From: Mycolicibacterium agri
Lineage (GTDB): Bacteria > Actinomycetota > Actinomycetes > Mycobacteriales > Mycobacteriaceae
Assembly: GCF_002553505.1 (NCBI RefSeq)
Contig: NZ_PDCP01000030.1
Location: 1-64,000 of the forward strand
Length of the DNA: 64,000 nt
Reading direction: 5' to 3'
Positions 56,332 through 63,727 of the stretch are shown here, one piece after another. Every line of letters begins with the position of its first letter. Positions within the stretch are counted from its first letter, which is position 1. Both the position numbers and the translations under genes were made by a program. The notes under the pieces were generated by a model that saw only the letters and a list, made by a program, of their open reading frames with translations, was not told the origin of the DNA and did no database searches.

Positions 56332-57954
56332 GTGCCCTTTCCGCCATCGACGCCTACGATTCCCGTGCTGATCAGGTCGTGTGCACAGCACTTCGGCGAC
56401 AAGCCGTTCCTCATCGCGGACGGGAAGACGCTGACGTATTCCGACGTCGATCGGCAGTCGGCGCGGTTGGCGTCGGCCCTGCTGGCCGAGGGCTTGGGTA
56501 AGGGCGATCAGGTCGGCATTTTGATGCCCAACAGCGTCGAGTGGGCGATCGCGTGGTTCGCGACCACCCGTATCGGCGCGGTCGCGGTGCCGCTGAACAC
56601 GTTTTACAGAGCATCTGAGCTGGCGTGGACGGCCCGTCACGCCGATCTGCGTGCGATCCTCGCGTGGTCGGATTTCCGCGGCCACAGCTTCCTTGACCGC
56701 CTCGAGGAGGCGCTGCCGGGCCTGGCCGACGAAAGCACCCCCGGCAGGCTCGCCGTCCCGGCCGCCCCGTTTCTGCGCACAATCGCGGTGTGGGGCAACG
56801 GCCACCGGCGGTGGGCCACGAGGTTCGGTGCCGATCTCGCACCGCGATACGACGCCGACTTCCTGGCCGAGGTCGAATCGTGCGTGACGCCGGCCGACGA
56901 CGTGATGATCATCTACTCCTCGGGCAGCACCGGTGATCCGAAGGGACCCGTGCACACCCACGGCACATTGGTTCGTCACAGCTACAACCTGACCTTCGAC
57001 TACGGCGTCACGGCCGAGACTGTGTTGTTCACTGCGATGCCGTTCTTCTGGGTGGGCGGCTTGATCACCGGTATCCACGCCGTGATTCATCACGGCGCCA
57101 CACTCGTCACCCAACCGGCTTTCGACGCCGCCGAGGCGCTCGAGTTGATCGAGCGTCATCGCGCGACGATCACACTGGGTTGGCCGCAACAAGGCAAGTC
57201 GCTGGCCGAACACCCGGACTTCGCGAAGCGCGACCTCAGCTCGGTGCAGCGCACAAGCATGCCTGCGATGGTGCCTCCCGAACGCCGCCCGAAGGGCCCA
57301 AATGCGCTCGGAATGACCGAACTCTGCGGCAATCACATCGGCGTCGACCCTTATCCGCCGCAGCCGGCCGATCGCTCGGTGACGGGTGGATACTCGATCG
57401 AAGGGTTGACGCATGTTCTCGTCAACCCGGAGACGGGAGACCCGGTCCCGCCGGGCGGTGACGGTGAGATCTGGGTGCGTGGCTACTCGCTCATGCAGCG
57501 GCTATACAAGCGTGAGCGGGAGGATGTGTTCACGCCCGACGGCTACTACCGAACGGGCGATTGCGGAGTCCGATACGACGACGGATGGATCAAGTTCACC
57601 GGTCGATTGGGCGATCTGATCAAAACCAGTGGTGGGACGAACGTCACGCCGAGCGAAGTCGAAGCGGCCCTCACCGACTGCGAAGGTGTCCTGGAGGCGT
57701 ATGTCGTCGGCGCCGAGGACGGCAACCACGCAACGATTGTGGCGGCAGCGGTGGTGCCGCGCGGCGACACGCAACTGGATGCAGAGGCTTTGCGCGCACT
57801 TCTGCGCCGCCGCTTGTCGGCATACAAAGTGCCGAAGTTCATCTGGATCACGCACAAGGATGCGCTGCCGTTCACAGCCACGGGCAAGGTCAAGAAGTCG
57901 GAGCTCGCCGAGAAACTCAGTGCTCTCCTGTCTGAAGTGAGCGGCACGGCATGA
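56332..57954 (+). CDS. AMP-dependent acyl-CoA synthetase
   Basis: GTG 56332 with AAGGA upstream; 540 residues. Motifs: IIYSSGSTGDPKGPVHTHG, GMTELCGNHIG, YRTGDCGVRYDDGWIKFTGRLGDLIKTSGGTNVTPSEVE and PFTATGKVKKSEL with the catalytic Lys. It should activate an acid. It is divergent from the CoA-transferase/P450 operon across an A-type operator, and followed after 43 bp by the Rossmann dehydrogenase gene at 57998. Confidence 0.88.
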   Translation: MPFPPSTPTIPVLIRSCAQHFGDKPFLIADGKTLTYSDVDRQSARLASALLAEGLGKGDQVGILMPNSVEWAIAWFATTRIGAVAVPLNTFYRASELAWTARHADLRAILAWSDFRGHSFLDRLEEALPGLADESTPGRLAVPAAPFLRTIAVWGNGHRRWATRFGADLAPRYDADFLAEVESCVTPADDVMIIYSSGSTGDPKGPVHTHGTLVRHSYNLTFDYGVTAETVLFTAMPFFWVGGLITGIHAVIHHGATLVTQPAFDAAEALELIERHRATITLGWPQQGKSLAEHPDFAKRDLSSVQRTSMPAMVPPERRPKGPNALGMTELCGNHIGVDPYPPQPADRSVTGGYSIEGLTHVLVNPETGDPVPPGGDGEIWVRGYSLMQRLYKREREDVFTPDGYYRTGDCGVRYDDGWIKFTGRLGDLIKTSGGTNVTPSEVEAALTDCEGVLEAYVVGAEDGNHATIVAAAVVPRGDTQLDAEALRALLRRRLSAYKVPKFIWITHKDALPFTATGKVKKSELAEKLSALLSEVSGTA

Positions 57955-57997
57955 AGCCGGCCCAACCTCCCGATCCCCGACTTAGGAGAGCCAAGGA

Positions 57998-59086
57998 GTG
58001 CATCCGTTGATTGACAAGCCATTACGGGTCGCCGTCATATCCACCGGATGGATCAGCAGCCTGTCGATCCGCGCGATCGTCCGACGGCCGCACCTGGACC
58101 TCGTCGGGGTGTGGGTACACAGCACCGAGAAGGTCGGACGCGACGCGGGCGAGATCGTCGGGCTGGGCCCGATCGGGGTGATCACCACCGGTGATCTCGA
58201 CGACATCATCGGGTCGAAGCCCGATTGTGTGGTCTACGGCGCGGCCAGCGCGAAGATGGACGCCGCCGCGGTGGCCGACTACGTCCGTCTGCTCACTGCC
58301 GGGCTGAACGTGGTGACCACCAACACCCCGGGAATGATGTTCCCCGACAAGTGGATCCCGCAGTTGGCCGATCAGGTGCGTGCCGCCGCGTTGTCCGGAG
58401 GAGCCACGATCTATACCTCGGGCATCGAGCCTGGTTTCGCCGGCGACCAGCTCGCGGTGCTGCTGAGCACGCTGTCGAACACCATCCGGTCCATCCGGGC
58501 GCAGGAGATCTTCGACTACTCGGCATACCCCAACCGGGACCTCATGATCGACGCGATGGGCTTCGGCAAACCGCTCGATTTCACGCCGCTACTCGAACTC
58601 GAAGGTGCCCAACAGTTCGCCTGGGGACCGCCGATCGGGCTGGTGGCCAAGGCCCTCGGCGTCGAGCTCGAGAAGGTCACCGAGGCCTACGAGCGGGTGC
58701 TGACCCCGCGAGATCTTCATGTCGCGTGCGGAGCCATTCCCGCCGGAACCTGCGGCGCGGTGCGGGCGGAGACGACCGGCTTCGTCGACGGCCACCCGGT
58801 GATCACGATCGAGCACATCAATCGGATGGCGCCCGACCTGGCACCCCAGTGGGCTTCGGCGCCCAACGGCACCTACCGGCTCATCATCGACGGCCAACCC
58901 CACATTCGGTGCGACCTGAATCTCGGGACCGAGGACACACCAGAGTCGGCCAACGCCAACGCGATGGAGGCGACGGCCATGCGGGTCGTCAACGCCATCC
59001 CTTACGTCGTCGAAGCGGCGCCGGGAATCGCCACGTCGCTGGATCTGCCGATCACGGCACCCCGCAACGCGCTGGACTTCGGTTAG
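57998..59086 (+). CDS. NAD(P)-dependent dehydrogenase, dihydrodipicolinate-reductase/DAPDH-like
   Basis: GTG 57998 follows AGGAGAGCCAAGGA; 362 residues (TTG 58007 after AAGGAG is an alternative). Rossmann start VAVISTGWISSLSIRAIVRRPHLDLVGVWVHS, then CVVYGAASAKMD and NVVTTNTPGMMFPD. The pattern parallels 9622 and 59154. The glycine motif is degenerate (STGWISS), so cofactor binding may differ. C-terminal half EIFDYSAYPNRDLMIDAMGFGKPLDF is like the paralogues. Confidence 0.76.
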   Translation: MHPLIDKPLRVAVISTGWISSLSIRAIVRRPHLDLVGVWVHSTEKVGRDAGEIVGLGPIGVITTGDLDDIIGSKPDCVVYGAASAKMDAAAVADYVRLLTAGLNVVTTNTPGMMFPDKWIPQLADQVRAAALSGGATIYTSGIEPGFAGDQLAVLLSTLSNTIRSIRAQEIFDYSAYPNRDLMIDAMGFGKPLDFTPLLELEGAQQFAWGPPIGLVAKALGVELEKVTEAYERVLTPRDLHVACGAIPAGTCGAVRAETTGFVDGHPVITIEHINRMAPDLAPQWASAPNGTYRLIIDGQPHIRCDLNLGTEDTPESANANAMEATAMRVVNAIPYVVEAAPGIATSLDLPITAPRNALDFG

Positions 59087-59153
59087 AGCGGACCCAGGTC
59101 CGACGCGGTGACGCCGATGCCGCCATTCCGGTGGACGTCGGCGTGGCGGGAGG

Positions 59154-60251
59154 CTAAGCGCTGGACTGCCGGGTGACGACCGACGGTCCGGACAGCGGAC
59201 TGGCGATTACGCCAGGCGGGGCCTCGACCACACTCGGGATGGCGTTCACCGCCGCGAGCGCCGTGGCCGCGACACCGGGGTTCACTCGGTCGTCGTGCGA
59301 CTGCTCGAGGTGCAGTTCGAGGTTCATGTTGGGATTGCCGTTGACGCGGAAGACCATTCCGCCTTGGCCTTCGCGCGCCGGCTTGGGCCAACGGTCGGGC
59401 CACGGCGTGCTGCTGACCGTCGCGAAATACTGAACCGCGACGGCAGGGCGGCCTCTGACGATTCCGGCGAGCTGCCACCGGTGCGCACAGATCGTCCCCT
59501 CGGGTATCACACCGAGTGCGGTCGGAAGGTCGGTCGGCGCGAGCAGCGTCTCCCAATCCAGTTCTATTCCATCGAGTTCGAATCCGAGGATGTCGGCGAT
59601 GTAGGTCACCACCGTACCCCAGTCCTTGTCGACCTTCCCCGACGCAATTCGCACCGGTACATGGCCGTCGGGCTTACCGAAGCCCATCGACTCGTGCAGG
59701 ACGTCCCATATCGGGTATGACTTGTCGAGGTCGACCGCGTATTCGTCCATCCGGTACGAGTCGACTCGGCCCGCTCCGGCCAGCAGCGCTGTCGGGATGT
59801 TCAGGCTGATGAACCCCGGCTCGCTGCCGGTGGCGTAGAACGTCGAATTACCGTGAGTGGCGGCCTTTTCCAGGTCTTCTCGCCATGACGCGGGAGCGGC
59901 CCGGGGATAGACCATCGGGATCAGCGAGAACGTCACCACATTGACCCCGGCATTGAGGTAGGTGGCGATGTCCGCGATCGCCTGTTCTTCACGTCGAACG
60001 GCGGTCGCGCAATATGTCACGCAGTCGGGTTTCAGCGCGAGAACAGCCGAGAGGTCATCGGTCGCACAGACGCCGACCGGTGGTGCACCGCAAAGTTCGC
60101 CTGCGTCCAGCCCGGCCTTTCGCGGTGTCGACACCTTCACCCCGACGAGATCGAGCGAGGGATCCTCGATGACCGCGCGCAACGCCTCCCTGCCGGTCAA
60201 GCCGGTGCCGACGTGGACGACTCGATAGCGACGATCGGAAGAGTCGGTCAC
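59154..60251 (-). CDS. NAD(P)-dependent dehydrogenase, dihydrodipicolinate-reductase/DAPDH-like
   Basis: The probable start is GTG 60251 (VTDSSDRRYRVVHVGTGLTGREALRAVIEDPSLDLVGVKVS), 365 residues. The GTGLTG Rossmann motif is intact. CVTYCATAVRREEQ, VNVVTFSLIPMVYP and MDEYAVDLDKSYPIWDVLHESMGFGKPDG match the family. It is the last gene of the minus-strand operon P450, AveC-like, dehydrogenase. It converges on the paralogue at 57998, so the two copies lie tail-to-tail with 67 bp between. Confidence 0.77.
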   Translation of the reverse strand: MTDSSDRRYRVVHVGTGLTGREALRAVIEDPSLDLVGVKVSTPRKAGLDAGELCGAPPVGVCATDDLSAVLALKPDCVTYCATAVRREEQAIADIATYLNAGVNVVTFSLIPMVYPRAAPASWREDLEKAATHGNSTFYATGSEPGFISLNIPTALLAGAGRVDSYRMDEYAVDLDKSYPIWDVLHESMGFGKPDGHVPVRIASGKVDKDWGTVVTYIADILGFELDGIELDWETLLAPTDLPTALGVIPEGTICAHRWQLAGIVRGRPAVAVQYFATVSSTPWPDRWPKPAREGQGGMVFRVNGNPNMNLELHLEQSHDDRVNPGVAATALAAVNAIPSVVEAPPGVIASPLSGPSVVTRQSSA

Positions 60252-60313
60252 AGTTCTTTCACCCTCCTCACCCCTGCGGGGCAACAGTTCTCGTCATCGC
60301 GGGACAGACCATG

Positions 60314-61378
60314 TCAACGGTAGAACGGTCCCGGTTTACCGCCTACCTCGAGATGACCGTATGGGTCGTACAGGTTTACACCCGGATACGGGTTCTGATC
60401 GAAGGAGGGCCGCGACAGACCCGCCTCCCGCAGCCCGGACAAGACGGCCAGCGGCACAGCGAACGACACCAGGCCCACCGTCACAGACACCAACAACTGC
60501 CGAGTCAGCGTCACCCTCGGACGCCCCTGCCGCGAGGGCAAGCAGCGCGCAAGACGGTTGATCAACACCAGTTCGCCACCCTCGTCCCGCACGCACATCA
60601 CCGCAACCATGGCGAAGATCGGGGCGTCGTACACCGCCATGATCAGGGGAAAGTGGATGTGGCCGATATGCAGCACCGGCCCGACTGCCTCTGTGTAGTA
60701 GAAGATTCCGGCTCTCAGCCAGGTGAACTGGATAAGACCGTTGATCGGGACGGCGACGATCGTCGCACCGATGAACACCCGCAGCAGCCTGCGCGGCGCC
60801 AACCAGCCAATGCGACGCATCAATGAATCCAAGAGCCTGTCGTGCAGCTTCAAAAAGCCCAGACCGTTCAGCAGATAGTAAGCAGCGTAGCCACCCAGAA
60901 ATGCCAGCGCTGGTTCAAGATTCGGTGCGATGTTCACGTACGGCCACGACAGTGGAAAGTGCAACATGCGCGGATCGAAGACCGCGAACGTCGCCCAGTT
61001 TGCCAACGGATCCAGCGCCCCGGCGATCAGGCCGGCGAACGCGATGATGACCGTCCAGTGCACCTTTCGTTGCCGCCACGACAACCACGTCAGAACGGCG
61101 ATCAGACCGATTGCCAACGGGATCGAGCTGACGGAGACAGCCAGCGGCCAGTCGTCGAAGCCGAGAAACGGCGGATACGGATCGGGGCCGGGATTCGGGT
61201 TCGCTTTTTTCGGATCTCCGTGCAGGCCTGTCTGAATATTCGCGATCGTCACGATGGCGAACGTCAGGTAGGTGATGACAAACAGCGACCACCCGATCCT
61301 GGCAGGCCACGGCGAGAAGTGTTCCTCGGCCGATTCTCCGGGAGCGGGGTTCGGCTTACGGTCAACGGTATTGGTCAC
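60314..61378 (-). CDS. AveC-like multi-helix membrane protein
   Basis: GTG 61378 lies one base after the P450 stop; 354 residues with about seven membrane helices (starting near residues 29, 79, 107, 155, 200, 235 and 290). The pattern WPARIGWSLFVITYLTFAIVTI, the FDPRMLHFPLSWPYVNIAPN loop and the C-terminal YDPYGHLEVGGKPGPFYR are those of the spirocyclase AveC family. AveC itself makes spiroketals in avermectin synthesis; mycobacterial relatives have no known function. Here it sits between a P450 and a Rossmann dehydrogenase, which suggests a cyclisation or hydration step on a membrane-soluble, terpenoid-like substrate. Confidence 0.72.
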   Translation of the reverse strand: MTNTVDRKPNPAPGESAEEHFSPWPARIGWSLFVITYLTFAIVTIANIQTGLHGDPKKANPNPGPDPYPPFLGFDDWPLAVSVSSIPLAIGLIAVLTWLSWRQRKVHWTVIIAFAGLIAGALDPLANWATFAVFDPRMLHFPLSWPYVNIAPNLEPALAFLGGYAAYYLLNGLGFLKLHDRLLDSLMRRIGWLAPRRLLRVFIGATIVAVPINGLIQFTWLRAGIFYYTEAVGPVLHIGHIHFPLIMAVYDAPIFAMVAVMCVRDEGGELVLINRLARCLPSRQGRPRVTLTRQLLVSVTVGLVSFAVPLAVLSGLREAGLSRPSFDQNPYPGVNLYDPYGHLEVGGKPGPFYR

Positions 61379-61379
61379 C

Positions 61380-62576
61380 TCAGACCGCCACCGGAAGCGT
61401 GGCCCACCCTCTGACGCTGGTGGTGTGAGCGCGTTTGGCCGCCGCGTAATCGACTTCCCACTCCGGCCACCGGATCAGAACCTCCTCGAGTGCCACGCGT
61501 GCTTGCATCCGCGCGAGCGCGGCGCCAAGGCAAAAATGAATTCCGCGGCCGAATGACAAGTGTGTGGCCTGCCGGTGGATGTAGAACCGGTCCGCGTCCG
61601 GGTATTGTCGTTCGTCCCGATTCGCCGAACCGTTGATCAGCAGCATCACCGAGCCCTCGGCGACTGTCTGGCCATAGAATTCAACATCACGAGCGACATG
61701 TCGTGCCTGTACAGGCGACGGTGCCTCGTAGCGAAGCACCTCCTCGATCGCCGCCGGGATAAGACTGAAATCTGCTGCTAGTTCGCGGCGTTGGTCGGGG
61801 TGGTCCGACAGCAGTTGTCCGGCAAAGCCGATCAGCCGCGTCGTCGTCTCGTTTCCCGCGCCGACGAGGGTGCCGGTATAAGTCAACACCTCTTCGCGGG
61901 TCAATCGCCGACGGTTACCGTCACCTTCCTCGATCTCGGCGTTGACCAGCTCGGTCATCAGATCGTCGGATGGGTGCTCGTAGCGCCAATCGATGAACTC
62001 TTCCAGCATCGAGCCTTGTCGCGTCAGCATGTCGTCGGCCACATCGACGAGTTCGCCGTCCTTGAGTTCGAGAAGCCGGTCGGTGTTCCGGCGGATGGCG
62101 ATCTGCTTGTCCTCCGGTATGCCCAACAGGTATCCGATGGTGCGCATCGGCATCCATGCTCCGAGGTCGGCGATGAAGTCGAATGTCTCCGCGTTCTCGA
62201 GTGGCTCCAATGCGCGCCGGCAGAACTCTCGCGCCAGCGGTTCGATGGCAGCCATGCGCCGTGGCGTGAACACGCCCGACAACAACCGACGGTGAAAGTC
62301 GTGCATCGGGGGGCCTTCGAACAGGATGATGCCAGGCGGTACCTCGACCCCATTGAGGATGATGTCGATGGTGGTGCCCTTGCCCGAGCGGTAATCCTCC
62401 CAGTTGGCCAGTTCGCGGGCGACGTCTGAGTGCCTGCTCAACGCGTAGAAGCCGTACTTGTCGTTTCGGTAGAGCGGCGCTTCGTCGCGCAGCCTTTTCC
62501 ACACGGGGTAAGGATCGTCGTCGATGTCGAAGTCGAACGGGTCGTAGTACGGCCCAACCTTCACCCTGTAGGTCAC
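61380..62576 (-). CDS. Cytochrome P450
   Basis: From GTG 62576 the protein has 398 residues; an ATG at 62609 would add 11. GTG is preferred because an A-type operator ends at 62582 and a -10-like TATTCT (62588-62583 on the minus strand) lies 6 nt before it, which fits a leaderless transcript. Motifs: GTLVGAGNETTTRL, EEVLRYEAPSPV and heme FGRGIHFCLGAALARMQ. N-terminal VGPYYDPFDFDIDDDPYPVW matches the normal CYP start. It is followed by the AveC-like gene. Confidence 0.9.
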   Translation of the reverse strand: MTYRVKVGPYYDPFDFDIDDDPYPVWKRLRDEAPLYRNDKYGFYALSRHSDVARELANWEDYRSGKGTTIDIILNGVEVPPGIILFEGPPMHDFHRRLLSGVFTPRRMAAIEPLAREFCRRALEPLENAETFDFIADLGAWMPMRTIGYLLGIPEDKQIAIRRNTDRLLELKDGELVDVADDMLTRQGSMLEEFIDWRYEHPSDDLMTELVNAEIEEGDGNRRRLTREEVLTYTGTLVGAGNETTTRLIGFAGQLLSDHPDQRRELAADFSLIPAAIEEVLRYEAPSPVQARHVARDVEFYGQTVAEGSVMLLINGSANRDERQYPDADRFYIHRQATHLSFGRGIHFCLGAALARMQARVALEEVLIRWPEWEVDYAAAKRAHTTSVRGWATLPVAV

Positions 62577-62581
62577 ATCGC

Positions 62582-62597
62582 GAGAATAGGCTTTATC
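62582..62597. promoter_or_regulatory. A-type operator at the P450 start
   Basis: GAGAATAGGCTTTATC has one mismatch in the right arm (TTATC), the same variation as in the site at 63686. It covers the -10 region just before GTG 62576. Confidence 0.5.
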
Positions 62598-62652
62598 GCA
62601 CGCCGTCATGGCGGATTCTCGCGGCTCGTCCTCGAACGTGCGCGCTCAGGAT

Positions 62653-62672
62653 GGTACGGACGTACACGTACC
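62653..62672. repeat. GGTACG/CGTACC inverted repeat in a 198-bp gap
   Basis: GGTACG (62653-62658) and CGTACC (62667-62672) are a perfect 6-bp inverted pair with an 8-bp spacer, itself containing CGTAC. The surrounding gap 62610-62806 has no convincing ORF. It may be a further regulatory site. Confidence 0.35.
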
Positions 62673-62806
62673 TTCCTGTGACGTTGGCCGGGCTGGGTTT
62701 CAGAGAAAATCACCCTGGCGGCAGCTTATCTGGCGTCACGGTTATGTCACTGGTCAACGTCGCGCGGCTCGGACTTCAGCTGAAAGCGAGCGTCTTTCCG
62801 GGACCC

Positions 62807-63649
62807 TTAGCTGTTCTTCGACATCTCGGCGGCGGCCGTGTCGGCCCACTGCGCCTGGTGTCGGCCCATCGTCATGGCGCCGTTCCAACCGCCGTCGGTC
62901 CACAGCACCTCGCCGCCGACATAGCTGAAGCGCGGGCTGCCCAGACAGACCAACGGCCAGGCCTGCTCCTCGGGAGTGGAGTACCGGCCGACCGGGCCGA
63001 CGGCCTGGTCGACGGTCTCCTTGCCCATCAGTTGTTGAAAGGCCGGCATCATCGCTGTCTCGGTCGGCCCCGGGTTGATGCAGTTGATCCTGATGCCTCG
63101 GCGGGCCAGTTCGGCGTACCACCAGCCCACCCATGCGTCGATGATGTACTTCGAGTACGCGTAGCCGCTCCACGACCAGACCTTCTCGTTGGCCGTCAGC
63201 CATTCGACGGCCGCCTCGAATCCGGCGGTCTCGAGCAATCCGGTGATCACCTTGATGTGGTCCTGCCAGCCGATCGCGGCCGACGACGAAATCACGCTGA
63301 TGGCAGATCCTTCGGGCATCTTCGGCACGAGACGCTCGGCCAGGTGCCGTGCGCCGACGAAGTTCACCAGGATCGTGTCCCATTCGCTGAACGGCGGACC
63401 GGGAAGCCCCGCACAGCTGAAGAGCCCGTCGACCGGGCCGTCGATGGATTCCGCGACCTGGTCGATGTTCGCTCTGTCACGCAGGTCGACTTGCAGCGTT
63501 ATGGAGGCGGCGACGGTCGTCGGCTTGATGTCGAGTGCGGTGACCGTCGCGCCCAGATCGATGAGGATCTGCGCGACCGCCTGCCCCATACCCGACGCCG
63601 CGCCGGTCACGACGACCGACTTGCCCTCATACCCCAGCACATCCTGCAT
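62807..63649 (-). CDS. SDR-family oxidoreductase
   Basis: The 280-residue protein starts MQDVLGYEGKSVVVTGAASGMGQAVAQIL, with the TGxxxGxG motif at residues 15-22. Then CAGLPGPPFSE, catalytic SSSAAIGW, Y-x3-K in SGYAYSKYIIDAWVGWWYAELARRG and INCINPGPTETAMM. The pattern resembles the 3alpha-HSD/coniferyl-alcohol dehydrogenase type of SDR, with an inserted region before the active site. It would oxidise or reduce a hydroxyl/keto group of a cyclic substrate. Its upstream region has an A-type operator. Confidence 0.85.
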   Translation of the reverse strand: MQDVLGYEGKSVVVTGAASGMGQAVAQILIDLGATVTALDIKPTTVAASITLQVDLRDRANIDQVAESIDGPVDGLFSCAGLPGPPFSEWDTILVNFVGARHLAERLVPKMPEGSAISVISSSAAIGWQDHIKVITGLLETAGFEAAVEWLTANEKVWSWSGYAYSKYIIDAWVGWWYAELARRGIRINCINPGPTETAMMPAFQQLMGKETVDQAVGPVGRYSTPEEQAWPLVCLGSPRFSYVGGEVLWTDGGWNGAMTMGRHQAQWADTAAAEMSKNS

Positions 63650-63685
63650 GGAACGCCCCTGTCGAGAACTTCATTTACCGAATGC

Positions 63686-63701
63686 GAGAACTCACGTTAT
63701 C
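63686..63701. promoter_or_regulatory. A-type operator upstream of SDR
   Basis: GAGAACTCACGTTATC has one mismatch to the consensus. On the minus strand it reads GATAACGTGAGTTCTC, 15 of 16 identical to the site at 40441, and contains the -10-like TAACGT. Confidence 0.6.
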
Positions 63702-63727
63702 ACCGTCTCTGCAACGGCCGTGACGCC

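Noticed and set aside
59087-59153. Hairpin terminator between the two convergent DAPDH-like genes
   Set aside because: Only a 6-bp CCGACG/CGTCGG pair with a long loop is seen, which is not convincing in such G+C-rich DNA.
62577-62609. ATG 62609 as start of the P450
   Set aside because: It would put the A-type operator and the -10 box inside the coding sequence, and has no ribosome site. GTG 62576 is preferred but not proven.
10763-63701. A-type palindromes as KstR or KstR2 operators
   Set aside because: The arms GAGAAY/TTCTC do not fit TNNAACNNGTTNNA or the CAAG/CTTG arms of KstR2 as I know them.
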